From positions 1,488,001 to 1,552,000 of the forward strand of contig JAUCEF010000009.1 in assembly GCA_033558025.1 (NCBI GenBank): DNA of 64,000 bases, written 5' to 3'. The notes beneath the pieces are model-generated. The model was given only the letters and a program-made list of their open reading frames with translations, made no database searches and was not told the DNA's origin. A program made the position numbers and the translations under genes. Positions within the stretch are counted from its first letter, which is position 1. Each line of letters begins with the position of its first letter. The stretch comes from Phytophthora sp. 'mugwort'. Its lineage: Eukaryota > Oomycota > Peronosporomycetes > Peronosporales > Peronosporaceae. This document shows positions 46,040 through 56,008 of the stretch, piece after piece.

Positions 46040-47773
46040 TCCACATTGGTACCGCCACGATGAACTGCCTCCTATCTCCTGAGAAGCCCAAGTCCAACAC
46101 CTATACCAACAAGCAAGTGTTCGCCGCTTTCTTCAAGCCCGTTCTCGACATCACAATGATCCCACGGGTTTCTACCAGGGTCGTTGCGGGACTCACCGCA
46201 AGCAAGGCGCCATGCAACTACCAACCTGATGAACCACGTCACGAGACAGCACCCTGATTTTGAGGACGTGTGTCTGGCTTTCGTGGCGGCAACAACGGTA
46301 TTGTGCTCAGCTACGTCGGCAAGAAGAGCGCCAGCCTTTTTGCATGGATGGAGTGGATTGCCGAAGGAACGCTCCCGTTCAACTTTTGCTAGTCTCCTAT
46401 GACACGGCGCTACACGAAGCTCGCCCCAATTTGTGATGACACACTAGTCAAGTACGTCGACGCTGTGGTCTGTGAGATCCTACGTGAGCTCAGTAACGTC
46501 TTACCTGGCAAATTCGGTATTATATTGGACGGGTGGACGTTCAAGAGCGAACATTTTTTGGCCGTTTTCGCCGTTTTCGGACATGACAGCAAGTCTGAGA
46601 AGGTGTTGCTGGCGATGGCACCGCTGCTGGATCAAGAGGACACCAAAGATGACCCTCAGCACACAGCAGACGTCCACATCGACTTTCTGGAATCGATCCT
46701 CAAGGACGTAAATCGGTTTGAAGATAGCGTGTTGTTCCTCGTCCGAGACAATTGCGCAGTTAACGACAGCATCGCTAGAAAGATGGGAGTGCCCTTGGTA
46801 GGTTGTGCTAGCCACAGGCTCAAGTTAGCTTTAGCCCAGTATTTGGAAGACTACTCGGACATCCTGGACAAGATTACGTGCTTGATGAAGGCCCTGAGGA
46901 AGCTTAACAACGCCGCGAACCTGAGGTACGCAACTGTGAAATTGTTTTAGTCAATTCTGTGTTACAAACAACAAGATTTTTTGCGTCAAGCAACAAGATG
47001 GTCGTCCTCGTACGAGATAGTCAAGAGATTTCTTAAGCTTAAGACGTTCATCGACACAACCAACGCCGAGCTCACCGCCTTGATGCCAACACTGTTAGAG
47101 GAGGTGCGCCTAAACTCGGCCATGGAGGGGCTGGAAGAGTGTGAATCTGTCTCGATGAAACTCCAATCGGAGGTCGGCTTAACTTTGTGGGATGTTCGAA
47201 TCCTTTTTGACTCCCTTGTACAGCTCCACCCCGAGATAAGAGGCTACCTTGCACCGCAGGCACCCATCGTGAAGTTCCCGCTCCTTGAAATGGCATGCGT
47301 TCAAGTCTGAAAGGTGAGCTTCGCGCCAGAGCGAAACAGAACTTCGCATGTTGGAGGTGAGCGCTTCGGGCTCTCGGCGTCTCCAGTGCAGCGGTGACGA
47401 CAACAGTGATGCCAAGCTGGGCTTCGCAGAGCGTGCCTTAAAACGCCAGAAGACAGCGGTGACTCGGGTGTCAAGGTATGACTGTGGTTGACTAAAACTA
47501 CACTGTTTGTTTGGCTAATGGTTTTGACAGTGCACGTAGCTACCCGATCGTCCAGTACGTCCCCCCAACATCGAACGTTGTGGAGAGGCTGTTCAGCCAG
47601 TCGAAGGTTGCGCAGCCTCCGCTCCGCCGGTCGATGACATCCGTGCAGCTCGAGCGGATTCTCTTTTCTGAAAGTAAACCGCAGGTTTTGGTCGATCAAC
47701 ACAGTCGTCACTGTGGCGAAGCAGTACTAAGTGAAGATCAATGCATAATGCATTCATTGCTGGAATTGCGATA
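46040..47773 (+). pseudogene. hAT-family transposase, degenerate
   Basis: A BED-finger-like start (46060-46260, ending TNLMNHVTRQHP in one frame) is followed by a core open frame 46399-46950 with GIILDGWTFKSEHFLAVFAVF and LVRDNCAVNDSIARKMGVPLVGCASHRL, typical of hAT catalytic blocks. Then come ATRWSSSYEIVKRFL and, after a probable 55-nt intron (47476-47530, GTATGA...GACAG), the C-terminal dimerisation segment VPPTSNVVERLFSQSKV. A TAG at 46948-46950 and frame changes make it non-functional. Terminal repeats not identified. Confidence 0.75.
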
Positions 47774-47839
47774 ATGTATGCCGCAACCTTTGCAGTCATA
47801 TGCAATAATGGATGGCAGCTTGTAGGTCACCCTCCGCTT

Positions 47840-48335
47840 GCATAGTATTATAGGAAATACTGCGCAGAGTGCCGTCAATGAAGCCTATACATCTCCGTAC
47901 TCGGCTACGGGCAGTGATAGCGTCGGCGCAAGTACTACAACGAGCAAACCTCAGCACATTCGAGTGCTAGCAGTCCACCACACTTGAGTAGATGAGGTTC
48001 CCAGAAAGCGGGAGATGAAGCACAGAGCTGTAGGTGGCCTGCCAAACAGACGGGCAAGGCCGCCGTACTGTCCAGGTACGCCAGTCGGTGAAGCATAAAT
48101 CAAAGCCCCTCCGCGCCTTCCACTCGAACACGACTGGGTGTCTTGTAAGCTTCATGCAGATATAGAGCCTTGTATAGTCGGATCACGTCGGCTTTCCAAA
48201 AGCGCTTGAGTGAAAGCGCGGGCGCAGCACAGCATGTGTTGCGATAAACGCGATAACATCCTCGGCGAGGATGAAGCCGAGCAGCGTAGTGGCTTCTTCG
48301 CGTATATTGACAGGTTCGTGTGTGCTGCGTATACT
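47840..48335 (-). pseudogene. PIF/Harbinger-like transposase fragment
   Basis: Minus-strand pieces GVPGQYGGLARLFGRPPTAL and, downstream, RRCIGFIDGTLRSIS (first catalytic Asp) match the N-terminal to central part of PIF transposases. Other frames are interrupted. The third Harbinger locus in 13 kb. Confidence 0.5.
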
Positions 48336-48559
48336 TGACTTACAAGACGTAATTGCTAAACGCTTCTCGACACAACAAAAGTGTAGGTTGCCGTGATGCG
48401 GGTTGTGTGTGTTGCAGCCGGCTATACTTCCACACGGTTGTGAAGATAAAACAATTTAAAATTGCGGCCGCAGACATCGACAGTTGTAATGGAAAGCAGC
48501 AGATAAACTTTAAGGACAAGTTGCAATGGGCAACTTGTCGTTTTGGTTTTAGAACGAGG

Positions 48560-48615
48560 ATGCTGCCAAGGTTTTTTTGCATAGCCGTGCGAACTTGTGT
48601 CCAGGTTGCGTCCAG
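48560..48615 (+). repeat. Left terminal inverted repeat of the MULE
   Basis: Core TGCATAGCCGTGCGAACT at 48579-48596 followed by GTCCAGG; inverse of the right end. Confidence 0.8.
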
Positions 48616-49044
48616 GGATCAGGTATAACGCGTCCAGGACTAGCGAAGACTGAAGTTCAGGACGTAAATTTCGCTATTATCTTACGGTAATATATTTTCG
48701 TAGCTCTGTTCCATAACAGCTTCTTTAGTAGTTGCGTTATGTGACTTCGTGGGGTGGATTGCTCACGTGTTCGATGCTTTTGTACAACATGGTAGGTTTT
48801 TTTGTAGGATCAGTTTCAAGATGTGTGAGCAAGAGTCAGGAAGGTCGGTGAGGAAAACTGAGTGTTGTGTGTACCGGGTATTAAGACCGATCTCGATTCA
48901 TGGTAGGTGTTCGTCATGGGCCAAGATGTGATTCTCAGGGCTTTGACATTTGGTAGATTTGCTTGGCCCATGGTCGCAAACCGCATGCCAGGACGGTTGC
49001 ATTTCAGATGCGGATTCAGTGCAGTCGTAACTAGGACTATGTCC

Positions 49045-49188
49045 AGGTTTGTGACCAAGTTGAGCACCAGGTTCATCTCCAGGTTGTTGTCCAGGTTCAT
49101 CTCCAGGTTGGCGACCAGGTTGGTGACCAGGTTGGTGACCAGGTTTGTTGCTGCATGGAGAACCGAGTTGATAACCAGGTTGCGATCC
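49045..49188 (+). repeat. 12-bp minisatellite, 12 units
   Basis: Exactly 144 bp of a period-12 repeat with consensus AGGTTNNNGNCC; adjacent units differ at 1-5 positions. The period keeps all frames open, reading Asn-Leu-x-x on the minus strand. Lies inside the MULE, downstream of its protease frame. Confidence 0.85.
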
Positions 49189-49307
49189 ACGTCTGGGTCT
49201 CGGATTGTGGCAAGGTTAATAAGAGAATGGATACAATTGCTATGTATTGGACTGTTAGATGTCTTCTCCCTCTCTCAACATGACTAAGCATGCTGGATGA
49301 TCTGCTA

Positions 49308-49745
49308 CTACGACGATAATAGCGCGCGCAGTACGCTGTACCGAAACCTGTGTAAACCTGGATCGCCGTACGCGCTCTTGATGTTCTCGTCTAGCATGCG
49401 GCTCGTGAAATTAAGCACATACATTCCGCAGCTGCTCCCATCCTTTTGAGTAGGTAATGCGACGACGACAAGGCTGGCAGTCTTGAACTCGCTTTCTTTC
49501 TTGATTCGTGCAGCGATCTTAGACAGAAAATCGATATAGTGTGAGTCCCCCAGCGGATCGTATACAAAGATGCTCTTAGGTTCCGTCTTGATGACAACTG
49601 CCGCCCAGTGGTTGTGCTCAAAGTTGATCGGCATGAAAATCTGCTGCGTTCTTGCCGTGCGGATCTTTTTCACCGCGTCTTCCGGGAGAGCGACGTTCTT
49701 GATCCACTTGGTGAGCTTGAACTCTAACATCATAATCAGCCTCAC
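49308..49745 (-). CDS. Ulp1-like C48 cysteine protease domain
   Basis: Open frame of 145 codons ending the coding region of the MULE. All catalytic positions of the C48 family are visible: His in NFEHNHWAAVVI, Asp in VYDPLGDSHY, Gln in LPTQKDGSS and the Cys nucleophile in SSCGMYVLNF. So the domain could be active if expressed. Upstream parts lie in other frames (49742-49966, 49945-50196), so either introns or frameshifts separate them. Related host enzymes cleave SUMO; element-borne versions have unknown substrates. Confidence 0.7.
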   Translation of the reverse strand: MRLIMMLEFKLTKWIKNVALPEDAVKKIRTARTQQIFMPINFEHNHWAAVVIKTEPKSIFVYDPLGDSHYIDFLSKIAARIKKESEFKTASLVVVALPTQKDGSSCGMYVLNFTSRMLDENIKSAYGDPGLHRFRYSVLRALLSS

Positions 49746-50318
49746 GTCGTTATTCCTCGACCATATCGTAGAGGTCCTAGCTGGTATAGATACGTATGGT
49801 CCATTCCTGGATGGAGCTCCGCATTAACAAGGTTGCACGGGTGGCCCTTACTGATACGCAGTTTTGCAGTTTTGTATCCCGTCTGCTTTGAACAGCGTTC
49901 CTCTATCCACTCAAGAAGTGCGTTGCCCTTGTCGCACTCACTTTTCATCGTCCAGACTTTCTGCATTGCGTCGAGCTAGATGGCGTAAAGTTGTCCACTC
50001 CCGTTATCTTCACATAAGGTGGGTCTTCGTCCGTCTGGCTCGGGACGGGCATCGGGAATTTATGCAACGTATCCAGCGCTCTGCGAACGAGCTCCAACGG
50101 AAGCAGAAATGGCACCGACACTGCAATTATCGGTGTTTTGTCCGTGCCGATTTTGGGATGTTTCCTGGTAACACCTTGATATTCCACCGGAAACACAGAC
50201 AGGGAAGCGTCCTGTTGTCAACAGCCTCTGCTACCACGCCAACATCGTCAAATGCCAACTTGCCTCCCTTCTCCAAGCGCTGATTGATTTTTTTGCGTGC
50301 TGCGGAGCGCGCTTGGTT

Positions 50319-50876
50319 CTACTGTTTCTGAGGTATTGAAGATCGGCCTGGACGTCTCCCACGCTTCGGTATCTGTACACGCATGCCAGGTTCATCGTCA
50401 GCGCCACTGTTACCGTATTTTGAGCCATGACGGATGTTCAATTTCCGCATCATTGTTAGCTGTATCATCTTCGTTGCCTTCAGATGATCCACCTTCACAC
50501 TCAGGTTGTTTCCAGAATTCTGATCGCGTTCTTTCCCAGGTTCTCCATTATCATCTCCGGCATTATCTTCAGAATGCGATACATCGACTTCTTCCATATC
50601 ATTCACGGAACCTTCAACAGCACCCGCAAGGTAGCCACTTGAACGATCCTCACTCTTTCCCCCTTGTCCTTCATAGACATTTTGTCGCTCGGCTTCGTCC
50701 GCATCCCCACGCTTTTCTTCGTTTGCTATTCCATCATTTTCACCGGGATGCTGTCCAGGTGTGGGATCAGGTTGTTGCCCAGTTTCCAGAGTAGATGTGG
50801 GTCCAGGCTGTAGCCCAGATCTTTTCCCTGGTATTAGTCCGGGTTCCGGTTTCACCCAACGAAGTCTCATCAGCAC
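50319..50876 (-). pseudogene. Acidic low-complexity spacer of the MULE protein
   Basis: Frame rich in Asp, Glu, Gly and Asn, with a period-4 GLxPG/xQPD-like stretch near its start (about 50750-50830) that comes from another period-12 DNA repeat. Ends with a basic RGRRPGRSS tail like the segment after the SWIM finger in other MULEs. Confidence 0.45.
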
Positions 50877-51141
50877 CTGCCACGTTCCCCGTGTTTGCCT
50901 CTTGAAAATCCATCAAGAACTCAGCCACGGCAACGTCGTCATCAGCTTCCCCACGCAGTCCTGTTCGTGTCTTGGCCATCAGATTTGCAACGTCTCGGCG
51001 AGTCACCTTGAACGCTGAATGATCCCAAATGTGTTCGTAAATCCGCAAACTCTTGCCACCTGCGCGAATCATGACGGAGGTTCTGATGATGGGTTCACCC
51101 ATCGGCACTTGCCGGTTGTGTGAGTAGTTGTCAAAAACGGC

Positions 51142-51645
51142 CTATGTTAGCTGGTGATTGTGCGTGTAGAACGGATTACAAATCTCCACCTTCCACGTGC
51201 CTTTCACGTAGACGCTCTCAGCGGTAAACCGGAACGGACACTGCGTGTTGTGAACCTTCTGCTGCGGGCGAAGACCTTTTCCCCAAGTGCGGTCCGGCCA
51301 GCCGTGGGTGCCGATGTAACTGCAGCGCCAGCACGGCAGTTTGTCGGGAAGATAGCGCACAGAGTGACCATCTTTACGCGCTCGGACTCTCGGAGCTGGC
51401 GGTTCCGCTTTGCCACGCTGTCTGTTTCCTTCACCACCAAATGGGAGCTGGTCTTCTCGCTGTAGCGAACACGATAATCCTCCCACGCATCCGAACTCGC
51501 GTGAAGCTGCGGAGTTTCCGGCCCTCGAACACACCCTCCCTTCGTCACTCTTCGAGTCATCATCAATGCTTTCTTCCCCGCGCTGGGTACGCTCCTCGCG
51601 CCCTTCCTCCGCCAGCCGCGTCGCTGTCGTCCTCGTCTTCAACAC
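51142..51645 (-). pseudogene. FAR1/FLYWCH-like DNA-binding domain of the MULE
   Basis: 167-codon frame. The C-terminal half carries CWRCSYIGTHGW, then NTQCPFRFTAE and ICNPFYTHNH, the Cys-Cys-His-His arrangement of FAR1/WRKY-like fingers in MULE transposases. The N-terminal half is acidic and likely disordered. Confidence 0.65.
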
Positions 51646-51836
51646 GCGTGGGCGGTCATTGTTGCAGAAGCAGGAAAATTTTGAAATGAGAGAGGGGGAG
51701 GGAAAGCAGGCGGTTGTTCGTGGCTGTAGAGGAGACCGAGAATAGGGGAATCAGTTTAAATCCCTAGGTGATGGGCATCTATTTTATTCGCTCCGCGTAT
51801 TTTATATTTTATCCTGGATAATTGTCCAGGATATAC

Positions 51837-51895
51837 TGGGCGCGTCCTGGACCCGAGTTCGCACGGCTATGCACAAAAGTCCTGGACAGTAGGTT
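51837..51895 (-). repeat. Right terminal inverted repeat of the MULE
   Basis: Reverse complement reads ACTTTTGTGCATAGCCGTGC, then GAACTCGGGTCCAGG, matching the left end. Confidence 0.8.
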
Positions 51896-52262
51896 TTCCT
51901 TTTTTTAAATGAGTACCATAAGATGGTCTTGTCTTCTTCATGTATTTAGCGTTAGTAGCCGTGCGCTTGGATCCAAGGGGCGATGCTGAGTTGACCAGCG
52001 ATCCAGAGTAGGTTCCTCCGTGAATCGAGTAAAAATTGGAGCAACAAAATATCCAGTTCAATCTAAAGTGCCCCTCCCCTTGCTCCGTGCAGCATGGCTT
52101 AGATTGTTGACACGGGTTTTGTCAATTAAATCTACTTTTCCTTTGTTTGGCCACCGGCTGAAATTATGGCAACCATTAGCCGCACTTAATGGTGGTAGTC
52201 AACCGCGACCTTTGACGATCTTTTGTTCTATGAAAAAGATACGATGGCTTTCATTGACACAA
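51896..52262. other. 5' region of the membrane-protein gene
   Basis: The frame of the next gene is open back to 52020 and a further in-frame ATG lies at 52230; translated content before 52263 looks non-specific. Probably 5' UTR and promoter. Confidence 0.4.
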
Positions 52263-53765
52263 ATGGCTGGTGAGCGAGACAACGCGGTGCTCGCCTTCCT
52301 GCTGGGGTCGATGCAGTCGCTGGACGCAGCGGGCGAGACTGATGCCGTTGCCATGGCCGAGTCCGAGTCCGAGTCCGAAGCGGTTGAAGGTGAGGACGAC
52401 CTACCGGCACTGGACCCTGTGTCCGACAGCGACGAGGAGCCGGAGACGGATGTCAGTGCAACAGCGGATGCCAATAGTAGCAGCGACTGGGACGCGGCCA
52501 CCTCGGGCGAGTCGGAGGACGAATCTTGTCAAGAGCAGCAGGTCGCGGCTAGCGAGTCAGCTCCGCAGGCGAAGGCGACCGAAGTGGAGGAGGATCTGGC
52601 AGTGAAGCAGAAGATTTGCAAGGAAGATCAGGGATTGAAACGCAGTGCGGAAGTCACGGACACGGAGAACGAAGACGACTGCGCTGCCCAGATGAGTGCA
52701 GATTCGGGTGGCGGAGTGCAACATGGAGATAAATTTCTGCCTATGAAGCAAAAGAAAGTGTGGGAACAGAGCCCCAGAGCTGTAACAAAGCCAGCGAAGA
52801 CAGTCGAAGCGCGTCAAGAACCAACTGGGAATCGACCGAGTATGGCTATCATTCAAGTGACGTCAAGCAAGGACCTGTCAGCAGAGACGAAGTTGAAGCG
52901 AGCTGGTAGCGAGTCGACGATGGAAGAACTGTTGTTTGTGGGCTGCGTTGCCACGATACTGGTCGCGTATCTCGTTGCGTGCGTATACAGCTTCTTCCAC
53001 CCGCTGGTGCTGCCGTTACCAGACTACGACGAGCTGTATTCGGCCTTTGATATCTCGAATGTCTCCGTGCACATCGTGAACCCAACGCAGAACTCGCAGA
53101 TCACCCCGCAGGGCGTTGTATTCGAGTGGCAGCTTGTCAACTTCCCAGCAGAGGCGTTGGATCTGTATGGAGCAGAAGTGTTTCGGTACCAGGTATCTCT
53201 GGACGACAAGGTGATCACTTCGGAAGTCGAGTTTCTAGCACTTAAGGACGAGGAACGAGGTACGGAGGCTCTCAATCGCACGGTGGGCTTCCCCATCCCG
53301 CTCCGAAAATTCACACGCAACGACGATGACGAGAGTGGCGACTTGTTCAAGCTCCATCTCGAAGTTACCATTCCAATTCCTGGCTTGATCGAAGAGCTCA
53401 AGACGTACGAGCAGGAGATCCACGTTCAGAAGCTCGTCGCCCCTTCTGAGGTTGGGGTGCATTTAACGCTTACGTCGCCTTTGGACGGTGCGACCTACGA
53501 GCAAAACCGGTCTATTGTTCTGGAGTACACTGCGGTGAATGTACATAATATGGAAGTGCTCATTGACGATATTATCTACTTGAAGAAGACCCACGTGAAT
53601 GATGGCAACCTGTTACTGCGTGGACTGGGTATCGGGTCGCATAAGTTTGAAGTGCGAGCTATAGACGAGCGGGATGCTGCAGCCGCGTCCAGTACAGTGC
53701 ATGTAGATATTATCGAGCGTGTCCACAGCCAAGGTAGCATGAGGGAATTAGCGGCGTGCAATTAA
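52263..53765 (+). CDS. Type II-like single-pass membrane protein, acidic cytoplasmic half, unknown function
   Basis: Intronless gene of 500 codons from ATG 52263 (ATG 52230 is an alternative adding 11 residues). Residues 1-215 are Ser-, Glu- and Asp-rich with runs such as ESESESEA, and look disordered. One transmembrane helix spans about 223-245 (LLFVGCVATILVAYLVACVY). The remaining 255 residues look folded and beta-rich, with two similar-looking segments that suggest repeated Ig/Fn3-like sheets (for example VVFEWQLVNFP and IVLEYTAVNVHN). No signal peptide, so the C-terminal part is probably lumenal or extracellular. Possible N-glycosylation sites are NVS, NRT and NRS. I do not recognise a named family. 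Confidence 0.75.
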   Translation: MAGERDNAVLAFLLGSMQSLDAAGETDAVAMAESESESEAVEGEDDLPALDPVSDSDEEPETDVSATADANSSSDWDAATSGESEDESCQEQQVAASESAPQAKATEVEEDLAVKQKICKEDQGLKRSAEVTDTENEDDCAAQMSADSGGGVQHGDKFLPMKQKKVWEQSPRAVTKPAKTVEARQEPTGNRPSMAIIQVTSSKDLSAETKLKRAGSESTMEELLFVGCVATILVAYLVACVYSFFHPLVLPLPDYDELYSAFDISNVSVHIVNPTQNSQITPQGVVFEWQLVNFPAEALDLYGAEVFRYQVSLDDKVITSEVEFLALKDEERGTEALNRTVGFPIPLRKFTRNDDDESGDLFKLHLEVTIPIPGLIEELKTYEQEIHVQKLVAPSEVGVHLTLTSPLDGATYEQNRSIVLEYTAVNVHNMEVLIDDIIYLKKTHVNDGNLLLRGLGIGSHKFEVRAIDERDAAAASSTVHVDIIERVHSQGSMRELAACN

Positions 53766-53997
53766 TTGATGGAGTTTTTTTGTAGCTCAATACGTCAACA
53801 ATTTAGCGTGTGGAGGTTGATTGCTGCTGGCTGTGCAGGTAAATCGCGTGTTGGGACAGACAAGTGTTAGCAACACACACGAGACGATCTCCATGCCACC
53901 AGAAGGAGCCTAAACTACGTGGAAAATGAAATGCATTTTAACGCCTCGTAGAGGTGAGCGAGGTGGTTTCTAGGCCCACACATTAAGGCTGGCATGC
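53766..53997. other. Convergent intergenic region
   Basis: About 230 bp between the stops of the membrane-protein gene and the folate gene; both 3' ends and terminators must lie here. Confidence 0.4.
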
Positions 53998-54963
53998 TTA
54001 CTGCCACACTTTCTTGGGCTTCCAGTGGAAATTCTCGTACAAACGCAGCAGGTTGCGCTCGAGCATGGCCACCGTTACCTTCCCCACGAGCGGCACGTAC
54101 TGTACGCCCTTAATCTTGAGCAGCTCGGCCTCGTCCACGTTCTTAAAGGACGCAACATTGATGATTACCGTATTCTCGCTCACCCACTCGAGCGGCAGCT
54201 TGTAGCTCTTCACCGGCACGCCAGTGATAATGACACGGGACTTTTTGCAAGCCGTCTCCTGGGTCTCCTCGCTCGGGATGAGCTTACCGCGACGGAAGAG
54301 GTAGAGCGAGTCGATGTCGGCGCTGTACACGTCTGCGCCATCGTTGGCGAGCATAGCAGCCAGCGGACGGCCGACAATGTCGCTGCGGTTGATCACAGTG
54401 ATGTTGACGCCGGACAGGTGGTTGCCATCGGGCTTGGACTTATCGTAAATGCCAATGTGCTCGAGAATCTTCACGATGGCCAGCGGAGTGCAGGGCAGCA
54501 CGCACTTTTGCGTCTCCTCGTCGTCCACATAGCGGATGTTGCGGTACAAATTGCCGCGGTAGAACTGGCACAAACCTTCGACGTCTTTCTTAATGCTGAT
54601 GCTGTCGCGTAGAAAGTCGTCCATGGTGCCGCCGAAGAAGCTCGGGAAAGCGCCGAAGCACGGGTAGTACACAATGATGCCGTGTACGTCCGGGTCGTGG
54701 TTGCCCTTCTCCAGCGCCTCCAGAAGTTCGTCCTTGGGCACTTCACGTAGCTCGTATCGTATGCCGTCGCGCGCGCAGGCCTTGCCCGTCCACTCGGCGT
54801 ACTTCTTGGCGGCCGGGTCGCCGTGGGCCAGCAGTCCCACGAGCTTGGGACCCACGCCACCCATGTCATTCTCGATGTACTGGCGCACGGCCGAGCTGAA
54901 GGGCTCTGCGATGGTCGCGGCGTTCAGCTTGACACCCGCGGCGGTAGCAACAGCGTCGGTCAT
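53998..54963 (-). CDS. MTD1: NAD-dependent methylenetetrahydrofolate dehydrogenase (Mtd1-like)
   Basis: Intronless gene of 321 codons, the length of the monofunctional yeast enzyme. The ATG at 54963 is preferred; the frame continues upstream to a GTG but without homology. Family marks are GIIVYYPCFGAFPSFFGG, the conserved LPCTPLAIVKIL, and the dinucleotide-binding segment NRSDIVGRPLAAMLANDGADV, followed by VIITGVP and VINVASFK. It oxidises 5,10-methylene- to 5,10-methenyl-tetrahydrofolate with NAD in cytosolic one-carbon metabolism. Unlike the bifunctional FolD/MTHFD type, this form lacks the cyclohydrolase lysine motif. Its codon use is GC-rich like the aconitase-like gene. Confidence 0.92.
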   Translation of the reverse strand: MTDAVATAAGVKLNAATIAEPFSSAVRQYIENDMGGVGPKLVGLLAHGDPAAKKYAEWTGKACARDGIRYELREVPKDELLEALEKGNHDPDVHGIIVYYPCFGAFPSFFGGTMDDFLRDSISIKKDVEGLCQFYRGNLYRNIRYVDDEETQKCVLPCTPLAIVKILEHIGIYDKSKPDGNHLSGVNITVINRSDIVGRPLAAMLANDGADVYSADIDSLYLFRRGKLIPSEETQETACKKSRVIITGVPVKSYKLPLEWVSENTVIINVASFKNVDEAELLKIKGVQYVPLVGKVTVAMLERNLLRLYENFHWKPKKVWQ

Positions 54964-55723
54964 GACGTTTGGCGTGTTTAACCTGTTTGTGGTGGATGAC
55001 GGTTTGACTCCTTCAAGCACCGCCGGGCTCCGTCAGCCAGCGGTAACGGTTGTACCTTCAAACTGGTACGGGTTGATGTGCACCACAAACGTTAACTCAA
55101 GATACAGACAAACCCTCGCTAGTAATCGGTATTATTCCTGCCAAAAGGGATTCCTATCGCAAGGTCCACAACGGTCTAAAACTTACCGGTATACAAGAAA
55201 TCGTTTGGTACTAAGTACCTGATATATGACCTATGTAGAAATTTGATATCAGGCCCGTAACACGGACCCGTATATTACGGACCTGATCATAACAAATTTG
55301 TGGGGGTCGCTCCCAGACCCTCACTGAAGAAAAACAAGTTCTGGAAACGGCAACGGGCCCTCTTCAGCGGGCACCATGCTCGGGTTTGCTATGGCTACGC
55401 TCCTCGCACCCGCTCACTACCGAAAACATATTTTCATACAAAACCCAGCATAAGAAACCGTTCCATTTCGATAAAAATTACCAGTGGTACATTGACGAGC
55501 AATAGCAAGTACATAAGTTAAAGGCGACGGTCATAAGCAAGTTTCACTGACGCCCAGTATTGAGCGCATTCGTGCTAAACCTCGTGCTTGGTGCCCAATT
55601 TGGCGCCACGCCCGCTTTGTGTATGCACATGAATATGAATTTACTCTTCTTCTCGTATACAACATCTCGCAGTTTACAGGACAAGGATTACAGACCCCCG
55701 GATACCAGTAGACTTTCCGCAAA
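54964..55723. other. Upstream region of the folate gene
   Basis: About 760 bp without a recognised gene; AT-rich beyond 55100. Confidence 0.4.
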
Positions 55724-56008
55724 TTATGCCGTCTGAGTCTGGGGCTGCGCAATCGACACCTTGTTGCTGTTGATCAGTCTTGATTCCCCGGCCCATTCCT
55801 GCAATAATCACAAGATCCATGAGCCTCACCCAGTTCAGTGCAACTAGCTGGTACGTCGTACCGGAACGATGGGGGTGAGATCCGTCTCCCAGCTGACGAT
55901 GCTGTGCACGGTGGGGATCATGTGGCCAAACACGAACACGATCGCGGTGGTGAGCTGGCCCAGCACGGCGTCACCGAACTCCATGGGCGTGTGTGGCTTG
56001 TAAAGCAT
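55724..56008 (-). CDS. Small two-exon gene, copy A (73 aa), unknown
   Basis: Exon 1 56008-55862 (49 codons) and exon 2 55798-55724, joined across a 63-nt intron (GTACGA...TTGCAG) in phase 0. The product starts MLYKPHTPMEFGD, has a hydrophobic stretch at about 15-40 that could span a membrane, and ends QTQTA. Copies B (58073) and C (60382) have the same start, the same intron position and donor GTACGA, and the same exon 2 start (EW). Between A and B about nine codons differ silently, about ten conservatively, and A lacks three codons near the exon 1 end. That pattern argues for past selection on the protein. No family recognised. It may also be the visible part of a larger mobile element. Confidence 0.6.

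Larger units (their letters stand above)
48560..51895 (-). mobile_element. Mutator-like element with Ulp1-like protease, transposase core deleted
   Basis: Bounded by inverted ends sharing TGCATAGCCGTGCGAACT and (G)GTCCAGG(48572-48615 and 51837-51883; weaker similarity extends about 12 nt outward). Minus-strand content N to C: FAR1/FLYWCH-like DNA-binding domain (51645-51142), a conserved helical linker (51108-50950), a low-complexity acidic spacer, a block with PFLLPLELVRRALDTL (50196-49945), and a complete-looking C48 protease catalytic domain (49745-49308). No MULE DDE core or SWIM finger lies in between, unlike the element at 13965-18320. So it is an internally deleted, protease-bearing derivative. 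GTCCAGG-type motifs are dense near both ends. No convincing target duplication found. Confidence 0.75.

Noticed and set aside
46948..46975. Very short intron to skip the TAG in the hAT transposase
   Set aside because: The only donor-acceptor pair would give about 25 nt, below the usual minimum; a nonsense mutation is simpler.
49045..49188. Regular 12-bp repeats considered as a CRISPR-like array
   Set aside because: No unique spacers, unit too short, eukaryotic transposon context.
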